DNA of 57,500 nucleotides from Paenibacillus swuensis (GTDB lineage Bacteria; Bacillota; Bacilli; Paenibacillales; DY6). The stretch is from contig NZ_CP011388.1 of the NCBI RefSeq assembly GCF_001644605.1, forward strand, positions 1,472,501 to 1,530,000, given 5' to 3'. Each line of letters begins with the position of its first letter. Position 1 is the first letter of the stretch. Position numbers and translations under genes: made by a program. This document shows, one piece after another, positions 36,540 through 45,997 of this stretch. The notes under the pieces were generated by a model. The model was not told the DNA's origin, did no database searches, and saw nothing but the letters and a program-made list of their open reading frames with translations.

Positions 36540-37934
36540 TTAATCCTTTTGCTCTTTTTTGGCCTTAAAACGCGCCTTGATCTTGTTTGCATATCCCGCT
36601 TTATTCACCTGACGCTCACGGGCGATCGCGAGATCACCTTCCGGCACTTCATGCGTGATGGTGGAGCCCGCAACGACATATGCGCCTTTACCTACCTTAA
36701 CCGGCGCGATCAGGTTCACATTGCTGCCGACGAAGGCATCGTCTTCAATTTCGGTTAGCGCCTTGTTAAAACCGTCATAGTTTACGGTAATCGCGCCGCA
36801 GCCGATATTTACATTCGTACCTACTACCGCATCGCCTACATAGCTCAGGTGAGAAACTTTACTGTGATCTCCCAAAGTGGCGTTCTTGATTTCTACAAAA
36901 TCACCGATTTTTACGTGGGACCCTAACTTCGCGCCAGGACGCAAGTAGGCGTAAGGTCCGATAGTACTCGCCTCACCTACTTCAGCCTCAGTCAGTACGG
37001 CGTACTTGACGCAAACTTTGTTCGCAAGGGCGGAATCTGTGATGTCGGCCCCGGGACCAATCAGGCAATTCTCGCCGATAACCGTGTTGCCCCTTAGATG
37101 GCTTCCCGGGTATATAATCGTATCCGACCCAATCGTAACATGGGCATCGATATAAGTAGAAGAAGGATCAATAAGGGTAACGCCGTTCACCATATGCTGA
37201 CGTAAAATGCGCTCACGCATCATCCGCTCGGCTTCAGCTAAAGCAAGCCGGTCATTGACGCCTATAGCTTCAGCCGGATCTTCCGTGCAGAAAGCTTCAA
37301 CGCCTTCTCCTTCCCCTTTCAAGATGCCTATGACATCGGTTAAGTAGTATTCGTTCTGAGCATTGTTATTGGACACCTTGCTTAGTGCGGCGAAGAGCTT
37401 CCGGTTATCAAAACAGTACGTGCCCGTATTGATCTCTCTAACCTGATTCTCTTCCGGTGTGCAGTCTTTCTGCTCCACAATCTTGCTCACAGAGCCATCT
37501 GCGGACCGGATGATGCGTCCATATCCTTGCGGAACGGCCATGTCGGCGGTAAGGATTGTTGCAGCCGCGTTCCGTTCCTGATGAAGCTCAATCATCTTCG
37601 ACAACGTCGATTGTTGAACCAGAGGTGTATCACCGCATACAACAACCGTAATGCCGTCTTCTTGGCCAAGCAATGGCTGTGCTTGCAGCACGGCATGACC
37701 TGTGCCCAGTTGCTCCGCTTGCAGCGTGTATTCCGCACGGTCTCCCAGGTAGGCTTGCACCGCTTCAGCGCCATGACCTACGATGACAACATTGCGGTCC
37801 GTTTTCAATTGTTCCAGCACATCCGCCATATGCCCCACCATCGGTTTGCCGCACACCGGATGCAACACTTTATATAATTTGGATTTCATTCTTTTCCCTT
37901 GGCCTGCCGCCAAAATGAGCCCCATGACTTTCAT
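36540..37934 (-). CDS. glmU: Bifunctional GlcNAc-1-phosphate uridyltransferase / glucosamine-1-phosphate acetyltransferase
   Basis: Makes UDP-GlcNAc for peptidoglycan. 464 aa: N-terminal pyrophosphorylase domain (GLILAAGQGKRMKSKLYKVLHPVCGKPM; CGDTPLV) and C-terminal left-handed beta-helix with hexapeptide repeats (GSDTIIYPGSHLRGNTVIG, IGDFVEIKNATLGDHSKVSHLSYVGDA, GCGAITVNYDG). GGGGG precedes the ATG. Follows spoVG as in B. subtilis. Confidence 0.97.
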   Translation of the reverse strand: MKVMGLILAAGQGKRMKSKLYKVLHPVCGKPMVGHMADVLEQLKTDRNVVIVGHGAEAVQAYLGDRAEYTLQAEQLGTGHAVLQAQPLLGQEDGITVVVCGDTPLVQQSTLSKMIELHQERNAAATILTADMAVPQGYGRIIRSADGSVSKIVEQKDCTPEENQVREINTGTYCFDNRKLFAALSKVSNNNAQNEYYLTDVIGILKGEGEGVEAFCTEDPAEAIGVNDRLALAEAERMMRERILRQHMVNGVTLIDPSSTYIDAHVTIGSDTIIYPGSHLRGNTVIGENCLIGPGADITDSALANKVCVKYAVLTEAEVGEASTIGPYAYLRPGAKLGSHVKIGDFVEIKNATLGDHSKVSHLSYVGDAVVGTNVNIGCGAITVNYDGFNKALTEIEDDAFVGSNVNLIAPVKVGKGAYVVAGSTITHEVPEGDLAIARERQVNKAGYANKIKARFKAKKEQKD

Positions 37935-37989
37935 TCTGATCTAACCCCCAACAAGTAATATTAAGTTAAAGCATATCTGATTATGGGCC

Positions 37990-38019
37990 AAAAGAAAAGA
38001 GAGCCCTCAGGCTCTCTTT
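37990..38019 (-). terminator. Terminator of spoVG
   Basis: AAAGAGAGCC/GGCTCTCTTT-type stem with a three-base loop followed by TTTTCTTTT on the minus strand, right after the spoVG stop. Confidence 0.88.
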
Positions 38020-38030
38020 CTATACCCTTA

Positions 38031-38315
38031 TTAAGCTCCTTCTTCAATAACCTCTTCTTCAGTAGCCGCACGGTCGTACTCCGCTAATACCGCAGCTTGA
38101 ATCTTCTCGCGGGTTGTCGAAGAAATCGGATGAGCGATGTCTCGGAACTCCCCGTCCGGAGTTCTCTTGCTTGGCATTGCGACGAACATACCGTTGTTAC
38201 CGTCGATGACACGAATATCGTGAACCACGAATTCGTTGTCAATAGTTATGGAAGCGATAGCTTTCATTCTCCCCTCGGAATTGACACGGCGGAGTCTTAC
38301 ATCAGTAATTTGCAC
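38031..38315 (-). CDS. spoVG: Septation/sporulation regulator SpoVG
   Basis: 94-aa nucleic-acid-binding regulator: [63 protein letters not shown] is near-identical to B. subtilis SpoVG; the C-terminal acidic tail varies. The GTG at 38313-38315 matches the family start and has GGTGG upstream; a longer in-frame ORF to 38375 runs through the promoter and is rejected. Confidence 0.95.
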   Translation of the reverse strand: MQITDVRLRRVNSEGRMKAIASITIDNEFVVHDIRVIDGNNGMFVAMPSKRTPDGEFRDIAHPISSTTREKIQAAVLAEYDRAATEEEVIEEGA

Positions 38316-38356
38316 CTTGTGTTCACCACCTTTATCTACGAAAGACTTGGTGTATA

Positions 38357-38381
38357 CTTCCACAAATGCGTGCAAATTCCT
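38357..38381 (-). promoter_or_regulatory. Sigma-H-like promoter of spoVG
   Basis: Minus strand AGGAATT (38375-38381), 13 bp, GGAAG (38357-38361). B. subtilis spoVG has AGGATTT, the same spacing, and GGAAT at its sigma-H promoter; the -10 has one mismatch. Confidence 0.65.
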
Positions 38382-38428
38382 TCTTTATTTTGGTAAAAAT
38401 TTTAAATATTCTAAAACTTTCTCACAAT

Positions 38429-38824
38429 TTAATCTGTTTCGACAGAAAGCGCCGCAATCAGCTCTATTTCGACAAGCACGTCTTTAGGTAATCGCGCCAC
38501 CTCCACAGTAGAACGCGCTGGTTTATGATCTCCGAAATAGGAGGCATAAATTTCGTTAATCGCCGCAAACTGATTCATATCTTTAATGAATACAGTAGCT
38601 TTAATCACATGGGCTAAGTTCGTGCCCGCTTCCAGAAGGACCGCTTGTAAATTGCGGAACACTTGGTGAGTCTGTTCTTCCACGCCTCCGGCCACAACAG
38701 CGCCGTTTAAGTCCAGTGGAATCTGACCTGACGTAAATAACAGGTTACCGAATTTCATCGCCTGGGAGTATGGTCCGATGGCAGCAGGTGCCCCCTGGCT
38801 AGATACAACATGAAGCGTCGTCAT
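38429..38824 (-). CDS. ridA: RidA-family reactive intermediate deaminase (YabJ)
   Basis: 131 aa. Hydrolyses 2-aminoacrylate-type enamines to protect PLP enzymes. Family marks: [67 protein letters not shown] with the substrate-binding Arg. The ATG shares a base with the purR stop (TAATG), with GGAGG inside purR, so the pair is coupled as in B. subtilis. Confidence 0.95.
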   Translation of the reverse strand: MTTLHVVSSQGAPAAIGPYSQAMKFGNLLFTSGQIPLDLNGAVVAGGVEEQTHQVFRNLQAVLLEAGTNLAHVIKATVFIKDMNQFAAINEIYASYFGDHKPARSTVEVARLPKDVLVEIELIAALSVETD

Positions 38825-39675
38825 TAGTTATCCTCCAAGTCCTCTTCTTCAAAAAAATTACCCGGCGAGACGGTGATGTGCTTCGTTTTCTCATCCACTC
38901 CGGTAAGCTTTGCAAGAGATATGTAATCTTCGACCAAATGTTCTTCCTGATTCACTTCGCCGGATTCCACGAATACGCCGACGCCCTTAACGGTTGCTTT
39001 AAACTCTTGCAGCAAGTTCATCATCCCGTGCACGGTCCCTCCGGCGCGCATGAAATCGTCAATGATCAGCACCTTCGATTCTTCCTTTAGCGCTCTGCGC
39101 GCCAAGGACATCGTCTGAATACGCTTGCTTGAACCAGACACGTAGTTGATGCTTACAGCGGAACCTTCCGTCACTTTATTATCCCGACGCACGATAACTA
39201 CAGGCAGGTTTAGAAAACTGGCTGTGGCGTAAGCCAACGGGATTCCCTTGGTTTCCACGGTCATAACAACATCGATATCCCGTCCTGCAAAATGGGTCGC
39301 GAACATCTTTCCGATTTCATTGATGATGAAAGGTTGACCCAGAATGTCCGTCATATATAGATAGCCGCCAGGCAGAACACGTTCCCGTTGCTCTAATTGC
39401 TTGCAAATGCCCCGGACAATTTCAAGTGAACTATGCTTAGGGATGCGCGGAATAAATTTCACGCCGCCTGCCGCTCCTGCTAACGTCTGTAAGTCGCCTA
39501 ATCCTTCAGTTTCAAATACTTCCTTGATGATCGCCAAGTCTTCACTTATAGAGGATTTGGCGGAGCTGTATCGTTCAGCGAAAGTAGTCAACGGAATGAG
39601 TCTGTGAGGACGGAATAAAAGGTATTGTGTCATCTCTACAAGTCTGGAGCTGCGTTTTAACTTTTTCACGTACAC
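38824..39675 (-). CDS. purR: Purine operon repressor PurR
   Basis: About 284 aa. N-terminal winged helix ([42 protein letters not shown]) fused to a phosphoribosyltransferase-like PRPP-sensing domain ([32 protein letters not shown]). Represses purine genes when PRPP is low. GTG at 39673-39675 sits behind GGGGG; GTG two codons later (39669) is an alternative. PurBox-like sites in its own leader suggest autoregulation. Confidence 0.95.
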   Translation of the reverse strand: MYVKKLKRSSRLVEMTQYLLFRPHRLIPLTTFAERYSSAKSSISEDLAIIKEVFETEGLGDLQTLAGAAGGVKFIPRIPKHSSLEIVRGICKQLEQRERVLPGGYLYMTDILGQPFIINEIGKMFATHFAGRDIDVVMTVETKGIPLAYATASFLNLPVVIVRRDNKVTEGSAVSINYVSGSSKRIQTMSLARRALKEESKVLIIDDFMRAGGTVHGMMNLLQEFKATVKGVGVFVESGEVNQEEHLVEDYISLAKLTGVDEKTKHITVSPGNFFEEEDLEDN

Positions 39676-39695
39676 ATCTAACCCCCTTCCGTTTA

Positions 39696-39758
39696 AGTTT
39701 CGAACAAAAATCCGAATAATATATAGTGAATATACCATTTATATACGCTTTTTATCAA
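39696..39758 (-). promoter_or_regulatory. purR promoter with two PurBox-like sites
   Basis: Promoter TTGATA (39753-39758) and TATATT (39729-39734), 18 bp apart on the minus strand. Downstream of the -10, AAATCCGAATAAT (39708-39720, + strand reading) matches the PurBox consensus at 12 of 13 positions as I recall it, and a weaker AGTTTCGAACAAA adjoins it (39696-39708). Position suits repression by PurR of its own gene. Confidence 0.6.
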
Positions 39759-39815
39759 GAGAAGTCTCATGATGAAGTTAAATCAATGTTACCTTTAGCT
39801 TATATAAGTCGTATT

Positions 39816-40670
39816 CTATGTTAGCATTCTTACCACATACACCTCTTTACAGAACCCTCGAAGGCCATTGTAAACACGAGCTACCTTCGACTCCTTCGAA
39901 ACCAATCCGAATACCGTCGGTCCGCTGCCGGACATCATGACGCCATCCGCCCCTAACCGTTGCATACTTTCCTTCAGTTGCCGCACTTCCGGATAGGCGC
40001 CGACTGTAACATCTTCAAGCATATTCCCCATACTGGAGCAGAGTCTATGAAAGTCTTGAGATTCAATCGACTCGATAACATCCTTCGAGGAGATTCGCCG
40101 TTGCCCTTTCGCCGCATTAAACCGTCCATACACATCCGCCGTTGAAACGTTAATCGGTGGCTTTGCCAAGACGACCCAACATTGAGGCGGGTTATCGATC
40201 ATTTCGAGCTTCTCTCCCCGACCGCGAGCCACCGCGGTGCCTCCGGTTACACAGAAGGGTACATCCGATCCAAGCTCAGCCCCTAGCCGCTGAAGTTCCT
40301 CTGTCGGTATATTTAATTTCCATAGACGGTTCAATCCGCGCAGGGCCGCTGCCGCATCGCTGCTGCCCCCGGCCAGACCCGCCGCCACAGGAATTTTTTT
40401 GTCCAGGTGAATATAAACGCCTTGCTTGACTTGATAACGGTCCTTGATTAATCTGGCCGCCTGAAACGCAAGGTTCTTCTCGTCCAGGGGAATGTATCCC
40501 GCTTGACTTGAGATAATGATGGTGTCTCTCGGCAACTCCGACATCTCTAGTCGATCGGCTAGATCCACCATGGTCATGACCATTTCCACTTCGTGATAGC
40601 CGTCTGCTCGCTTATATAAAACATCTAAGGATAAATTAATTTTGGCTGGAGCTTTCTCATACACTTTCAT
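39816..40670 (-). CDS. ispE: 4-diphosphocytidyl-2-C-methyl-D-erythritol kinase
   Basis: GHMP kinase of the MEP isoprenoid pathway. 284 aa from the ATG at 40668-40670: [27 protein letters not shown] near the start, the ATP loop [41 protein letters not shown] and [12 protein letters not shown]. An in-frame extension to 40727 lacks a ribosome site. It follows the SASP gene as in B. subtilis. Confidence 0.95.
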   Translation of the reverse strand: MKVYEKAPAKINLSLDVLYKRADGYHEVEMVMTMVDLADRLEMSELPRDTIIISSQAGYIPLDEKNLAFQAARLIKDRYQVKQGVYIHLDKKIPVAAGLAGGSSDAAAALRGLNRLWKLNIPTEELQRLGAELGSDVPFCVTGGTAVARGRGEKLEMIDNPPQCWVVLAKPPINVSTADVYGRFNAAKGQRRISSKDVIESIESQDFHRLCSSMGNMLEDVTVGAYPEVRQLKESMQRLGADGVMMSGSGPTVFGLVSKESKVARVYNGLRGFCKEVYVVRMLT

Positions 40671-40739
40671 AAGGAGAACACCTACTTTCAATTGCTTGGA
40701 CGTGCAGAAAATCAGACAACTTAACATATTATAGCAAAT

Positions 40740-40778
40740 GAAAAAAAGAAAAGCTAAAGCGTTATCACGCCTTAGCTT
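40740..40778 (-). terminator. Terminator of the SASP gene
   Basis: Eleven-bp stem (40751-40761 with 40768-40778) then TTCTTTTTTT on the minus strand. Confidence 0.88.
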
Positions 40779-40800
40779 GATTCATTATTATGAGAGCTGA

Positions 40801-40980
40801 CTATTGCTTCTTAACCGCCGCTTTCTCCGCCAGCTGAATCGCTCGCTTGACCATGTTCCCGGCATCTTTGGCTTTAATGCCGCCCCAGCCTTCGCGTTCC
40901 ACCGTCTCATAAAAACCCAGATCTTTAGCCAATTCGTATTTCAATTCCTCAGACATCACACCGCGGCGCCTTCTGCTCAT
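40801..40980 (-). CDS. sspF: Small acid-soluble spore protein, SspF type (alpha/beta family)
   Basis: 59 aa, too short for most ORF calling. It reads [20 protein letters not shown], then [20 protein letters not shown] and [14 protein letters not shown]. The ELAKDLGFY and [16 protein letters not shown] blocks are the alpha/beta SASP DNA-binding signatures. Such proteins coat forespore DNA. AAAGGAG precedes the ATG, a sigma-G promoter lies upstream and a terminator follows. Same slot as sspF between veg and ispE in B. subtilis. Confidence 0.95.
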   Translation of the reverse strand: MSRRRRGVMSEELKYELAKDLGFYETVEREGWGGIKAKDAGNMVKRAIQLAEKAAVKKQ

Positions 40981-41013
40981 GTTAACACTCCTTTATTCGT
41001 TCGGATGTGCTGT

Positions 41014-41043
41014 TAGTATGCGATGGGCGCCGGATATTCATGC
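41014..41043 (-). promoter_or_regulatory. Sigma-G promoter of the SASP gene
   Basis: Minus strand GCATG (41039-41043), 18 bp, CATACTA (41014-41020): a full match to the forespore sigma-G pattern GHATR-N18-CATWHTA. Confidence 0.82.
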
Positions 41044-41050
41044 GAGATAA

Positions 41051-41090
41051 ACAAAAAAACAACGACAGCCCGAAAGCATCCGTTGTTTGT
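41051..41090 (-). terminator. Terminator of veg
   Basis: Stem AACAACG/CGTTGTT with a partly paired interior, followed by TTTTTGTTT on the minus strand. Confidence 0.8.
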
Positions 41091-41115
41091 TTAAAGCGGT
41101 TCAATGGCTAACGGG

Positions 41116-41391
41116 TCAGTTCTGAATGTAAGTAATTCGGACTTGACCCTCTTCGTTACACACGGTAACTTGCACGGAATCCGTCAGAATGTCCGCATAG
41201 CTATAGGAAACCCTCTTAAAAGCATGCTGCTCTTCGTCTAACTTAACAATAAAAACAGAAGGGTAGGTTTCTTCCAATACACCAGATCTTTCAATGGTCT
41301 TACGGCGACCGCCGTTTGCCTTTAACATGATCTTCCGCCCGACATGGGCTTCTAAACTGCGTTTGATTTCCAATAGCGCGTTTTTAGCCAT
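41116..41391 (-). CDS. veg: Veg protein
   Basis: 91-aa protein: [60 protein letters not shown] and [15 protein letters not shown] are the conserved Veg blocks. In B. subtilis Veg promotes biofilm matrix expression by antagonising SinR. It is expressed strongly; here too two near-perfect promoters precede it. Monocistronic with its own terminator. Confidence 0.95.
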   Translation of the reverse strand: MAKNALLEIKRSLEAHVGRKIMLKANGGRRKTIERSGVLEETYPSVFIVKLDEEQHAFKRVSYSYADILTDSVQVTVCNEEGQVRITYIQN

Positions 41392-41416
41392 TGTCTACCA
41401 CCTCTTTCCTTGTCCA

Positions 41417-41445
41417 ATTATAACCTAATGACAAGGGCATGTCAA
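41417..41445 (-). promoter_or_regulatory. veg promoter P2
   Basis: TTGACA (41440-41445) and TATAAT (41417-41422) with 17 bp between them on the minus strand: perfect sigma-A consensus. Confidence 0.9.
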
Positions 41446-41457
41446 ATTGAGTCAATT

Positions 41458-41487
41458 ATTATAACAGCCCCATAAACTTGTTGTCAA
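41458..41487 (-). promoter_or_regulatory. veg promoter P1
   Basis: TTGACA (41482-41487) and TATAAT (41458-41463), 18 bp apart on the minus strand, 13 bp upstream of P2. Confidence 0.85.
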
Positions 41488-41579
41488 CGGGATTTTTCCC
41501 TATTATCGCAAAATTATGTATGGCAGTAAAAACACTTTGTTCACATATTGTTCACAACCTGTTTATAACTTCTCATGCC

Positions 41580-41615
41580 AAAAAAATTCCGAACGTAGAT
41601 TACGCGTTCGGAATT
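41580..41615 (-). terminator. Terminator of yabG, overlapping its last codons
   Basis: Stem AATTCCGAACG/CGTTCGGAATT (41585-41595 with 41605-41615) then a T run on the minus strand. One arm encodes the last residues of YabG and the loop holds the stop codon. Confidence 0.85.
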
Positions 41616-42520
41616 AATTTGTTCTGGTATTCCATCAGATTGGGTAATCCGATTCGGTAGCTTCCTCTGGTTTCAATTCCTCCCACACCTTCCATCCCGC
41701 TGATGGTGTGATTGATAACATCCACAATGTTAATGGTGTCTTTAATGGATGTGAAGGAAGCTTTGGCCGCGATGTACACGGGATCCAGGGCATGAATCAA
41801 GATTCTGCCGGGGGAGCTGGCGAAATTGGCCCCCGCCTGCAACAAAGCTTCGAAGTGAGATTGGCAGGCCCCCGCAATAATGGTTAATGAATCTCTGTTT
41901 TTCTCATATTGCCGCGCAATCATGACAGCACTGGCGAAATGCGCCGAGTTCTTGTAACTGCTGAGATTATACAGGTTGGAGTCCCTTTGTTGCTTGATTA
42001 CACTGTCATGCCCCGTGATAACGACAATGTCGGGTTTAGCCTGAGGCAACAGAACGCGAAGGGCTTCCGGCATATTGGACTCCTGAATATAATGTCCTTC
42101 CACAGGCACACGGAGCTTTTCATAAAGTGCCATACTTTTCTGCAGATAATTCGGATCTCCATCCAGATGCAGCACTTTTCCCGGCACTTCAAAATATAAC
42201 TGCTGTGAAGAATCAGCGGTTTGGACTTGCTGCTCTTGAGGTTCCGCGGTAGTATATCCGCGGTATGAGCGCACCTTGCGCACCTGCTCATATCGATGCC
42301 ATTCCAATGACCGCATCGATTGTTGCACCCGCTCCTGATCTTGTTTACGCGCTTTAAAGCTGGCTACATCCGCTATTTCCTCAAGATCGCTGACTGGCGC
42401 ATCCGCAATAAGGCGGAAATCGAATCCCTTGATAATGGCCATATGTGTATCCAATGCTTCTATAATAAACAGAATATCCTTGCCATACGATATCCGAACG
42501 ACCAGGTCGCCTTGCTTCAT
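41600..42520 (-). CDS. yabG: Sporulation-specific protease YabG
   Basis: 306-aa cysteine protease that processes spore coat proteins in the mother cell (sigma-K regulon in B. subtilis). Opening MKQGDLVVRISYGKDILFII, then VPGKVLHLDGDPNYLQKSMALYEKLRVPVEGHYIQESNMPEALR, DIVVITGHDSVIK, YKNSAHFASAVMIAR and IIAGACQSHFEALLQAGANFASSPGRILIHALDPVYIA (a likely catalytic Cys and His). Between rsmA and veg as in B. subtilis. Confidence 0.95.
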   Translation of the reverse strand: MKQGDLVVRISYGKDILFIIEALDTHMAIIKGFDFRLIADAPVSDLEEIADVASFKARKQDQERVQQSMRSLEWHRYEQVRKVRSYRGYTTAEPQEQQVQTADSSQQLYFEVPGKVLHLDGDPNYLQKSMALYEKLRVPVEGHYIQESNMPEALRVLLPQAKPDIVVITGHDSVIKQQRDSNLYNLSSYKNSAHFASAVMIARQYEKNRDSLTIIAGACQSHFEALLQAGANFASSPGRILIHALDPVYIAAKASFTSIKDTINIVDVINHTISGMEGVGGIETRGSYRIGLPNLMEYQNKLIPNA

Positions 42521-42607
42521 GCCGTATCACCTCTCGTTATCGTATGGCTGTGATAGGCGTATGGTGTATAGATTGGGCTAATCCACAACGAAGAAAGCTT
42601 AGCTCCC

Positions 42608-44061
<1,454 letters not shown>

Positions 44062-44131
44062 ATTGGTGAAATACCCTTCCTTGGTTACGCTGCCGTTCTT
44101 AGCTTCAGGCTTGTTTCTCATTAGTATACAT

Positions 44132-44163
44132 GAAAAAAAGAAGAGGTTCTAACACCCCTTCTT
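44132..44163 (-). terminator. Terminator of the YabE-like gene
   Basis: Ten-bp stem AAGAAGGGGT/ACCTCTTCTT (44154-44163 with 44138-44147) then seven T on the minus strand. Confidence 0.88.
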
Positions 44164-44220
44164 CTCCGTATAAAAATTTATTGTGTACTTGCAACTATTT
44201 AAAGGCGATATGCGTATATT

Positions 44221-45366
44221 TTAATAAGAAGCCGGTTTATTTGGGCCGATTACATATACGGTGTATCCGGATTTTCTTCCGAATCGGTTAGCGTAGGATT
44301 CACTGTCGAAGTAAACATCGATTTTCTTGCCTTTGACCGCTCCGCCCTTATCCTCGGCACGACGGTAACCGATGCCCTCGATATAAACCCAGTACCCGAT
44401 TGGAATTACTTTCGGATCTACTGCAATGGTGCGTCCTTCCTTCACTCGAGCACCCGATGCGGTAATTCCGTATTGCGGGTGACCTTTGCTCTTGCCTGTG
44501 GAGGCGACTCCGGCAGCATAAGCAGTGAGGGTAACATTGTTCAGAACTTTCTTTGGTTTAAAGGTTGCCCCTTTGCGGGTAATAGTATTCATGGAAGAAC
44601 TTGTCGTCTTAGCAGCCAATGCCACTACGGGAGCAGGTTTCTTTGTACCCACAGCTATTACCTTCGGAACAACATTCGCCCCAATCGTCTTACTTGTCAG
44701 GACCGTCGAAACTAATTTTCCGTCTTCATACGTTTTTTCGAAGTTTTTGTAGACTACGCCGTCTTTACCATTCTGTACAACGGCTGTCTTGCCCTTAAGT
44801 AAAGATGCGTCTGCCGTCTTCACGGTTGTGTATGGCAGAGAATACTTATGTTGGGTTGAAGCCTTACTTACTCGGACAATCTTAATCCCCATATATTTCT
44901 TAACAGGTGTGTTAAGCGGAGGCCAGATCCGGTCTTTAACGCCCAACTTTACTTTATTATCCGCCAGAGCGCTTTGAATCGTCTTACTGGTCGTATAGAG
45001 TGTTACAGTCTTTCCGTCCGCAATGAGCTTGAACGGCACCGCGGTTTGGATCACTACTTTATCCCCGCTCTTAATCGGAGCGCTGAGCGGCATAGAAATC
45101 TTATCGTAAGATCCGATCTGAATTGCTTGTTCATCCAACAGGTTGTGTAATACGGATTCCTTGGTTTTCACCACTTGCTCTTGTCCGTTGACCACTACCG
45201 ATACACTCTTCGTCGCCGAAGCGTTTAACAACATTAAACCCATGAAAGCAGCGATTGTAACAAAGGTAATCAAGATTACCAAACGCAAGTTTTCATGCTT
45301 CCATCGCATTGCGAAACACATGCTGGATGATCGTTTAACATGGGTTTCGTTAGTACTGTTTCCCAC
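44221..45366 (-). CDS. yabE: YabE-like secreted cell-wall protein (DUF348-G5-3D)
   Basis: 381 aa. Membrane segment at about 28-48 (LRLVILITFVTIAAFMGLML) as signal or anchor, two DUF348 repeats (VSVVVNGQEQVVKTKESVLHNLL; FKLIADGKTVTLYTTSKTIQSAL), a G5 domain (KYSLPYTTVKTADASL...YKNFEKTYEDGKLVS) and a C-terminal 3D domain with the three Asp (IAVDPKVIPIG, RAEDKGGAVKG, KIDVYFDS). Related to resuscitation-promoting factors and lytic transglycosylases. GTG start behind AGGAGG. Expression is under the ydaO riboswitch upstream. Confidence 0.92.
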   Translation of the reverse strand: MGNSTNETHVKRSSSMCFAMRWKHENLRLVILITFVTIAAFMGLMLLNASATKSVSVVVNGQEQVVKTKESVLHNLLDEQAIQIGSYDKISMPLSAPIKSGDKVVIQTAVPFKLIADGKTVTLYTTSKTIQSALADNKVKLGVKDRIWPPLNTPVKKYMGIKIVRVSKASTQHKYSLPYTTVKTADASLLKGKTAVVQNGKDGVVYKNFEKTYEDGKLVSTVLTSKTIGANVVPKVIAVGTKKPAPVVALAAKTTSSSMNTITRKGATFKPKKVLNNVTLTAYAAGVASTGKSKGHPQYGITASGARVKEGRTIAVDPKVIPIGYWVYIEGIGYRRAEDKGGAVKGKKIDVYFDSESYANRFGRKSGYTVYVIGPNKPASY

Positions 45367-45540
45367 TTATTTCGGTCCTCCTTCAAAGCCCCGCCGCCAA
45401 CATTAAGCATTACAATTTGACGTGACTAATCAGTTTATTTTTTTGCATTTCTGCGATAAATCCGGTTGTTCTGATGACGAAAAAAGTCAGAATCACCCCC
45501 AATATATACCAAGCTATGAGCCTTATTCGAATTTTATTCA

Positions 45541-45586
45541 AATAAAAAGAAGCCTTAGGTAGAGGTCGTCTTCCAATGGGCTTCTG
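45541..45586 (-). terminator. Riboswitch-controlled terminator
   Basis: AGAAGCC (45579-45585, minus reading) pairs with GGCTTCT (45548-45554), followed by TTTTATT. It is some 30 nt downstream of the ydaO aptamer and about 175 nt before yabE, so it is the probable off-switch. The stretch 45367-45540 between it and yabE shows no gene. Confidence 0.8.
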
Positions 45587-45611
45587 AATGCGCATAAATA
45601 GGGGATGGTAG

Positions 45612-45815
45612 GCACCAGGACGTTACCTCTCTCTGCACGCTTACGAGGTTAGCTGACGGATTCGGACGTGAGAGTCGCCCTAACAGATACTTACGCATGA
45701 AATATGCTGCAAGCCCCGTATTCACCCCATGGAACAACATAACCGGATGGATTTCTCCATTCCCGGGTACATTTGGTTCCCCCGCTCTCCATTACTGAAG
45801 ACTCAGCGATACAAG
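45612..45815 (-). ncRNA. Cyclic di-AMP riboswitch (ydaO-yuaA class)
   Basis: The minus-strand transcript carries the class landmarks in order: GGAGAGCGGGGGAACCAAAT, a variable hairpin, TGGGGTGAATACGGGGC, TTAGGGCGACTCTCACGTCC, GAATCCGTCAGCTAACCTCG, TAAGCGTGCAGAGAGAGG. The GGGGGAACC, GGGUGAAU, and CCG-A-UCCGUCAGCUAACCUCGUAAGCGU elements are near-invariant in this family. Binding of c-di-AMP typically promotes termination, here of a cell-wall gene, which is a frequent ydaO target. Confidence 0.94.
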
Positions 45816-45848
45816 AAATGTAAAACTTTATTTAATTAAGTTACATGT

Positions 45849-45878
45849 ATAATACTCTGTTTGAAACGATGTTGTAAA
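45849..45878 (-). promoter_or_regulatory. Promoter of the riboswitch-yabE transcript
   Basis: TTTACA (45873-45878) and TATTAT (45849-45854), 18 bp apart on the minus strand, about 35 nt before the aptamer. The rest of 45880-45997 is AT-rich with nothing recognised. Confidence 0.65.
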
Positions 45879-45997
45879 GCATTAGTAAAAGTTGTTTTCA
45901 GTCTTATTTGGCCTAAATTAGGTTAAATACATGAAATTTATGGATACTTTCCACTTTTCTATCTCAATTATCTGCTATTTTCTTTAATTTACTTCAA

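Noticed and set aside
38316-38375. N-terminally extended SpoVG
   Set aside because: Extension crosses the promoter, lacks a ribosome site and does not match the family start.
42525-42555. Sigma-K-like CACC-N16-CATACGATA before yabG
   Set aside because: The pattern fits but lies so close to the ATG that the ribosome site would fall at the transcription start.
45410-45595. 61-aa minus-strand ORF with a hydrophobic stretch between the riboswitch and yabE
   Set aside because: Its start lies inside the riboswitch expression platform and its first codons form the terminator stem; no ribosome site. Treated as leader RNA.
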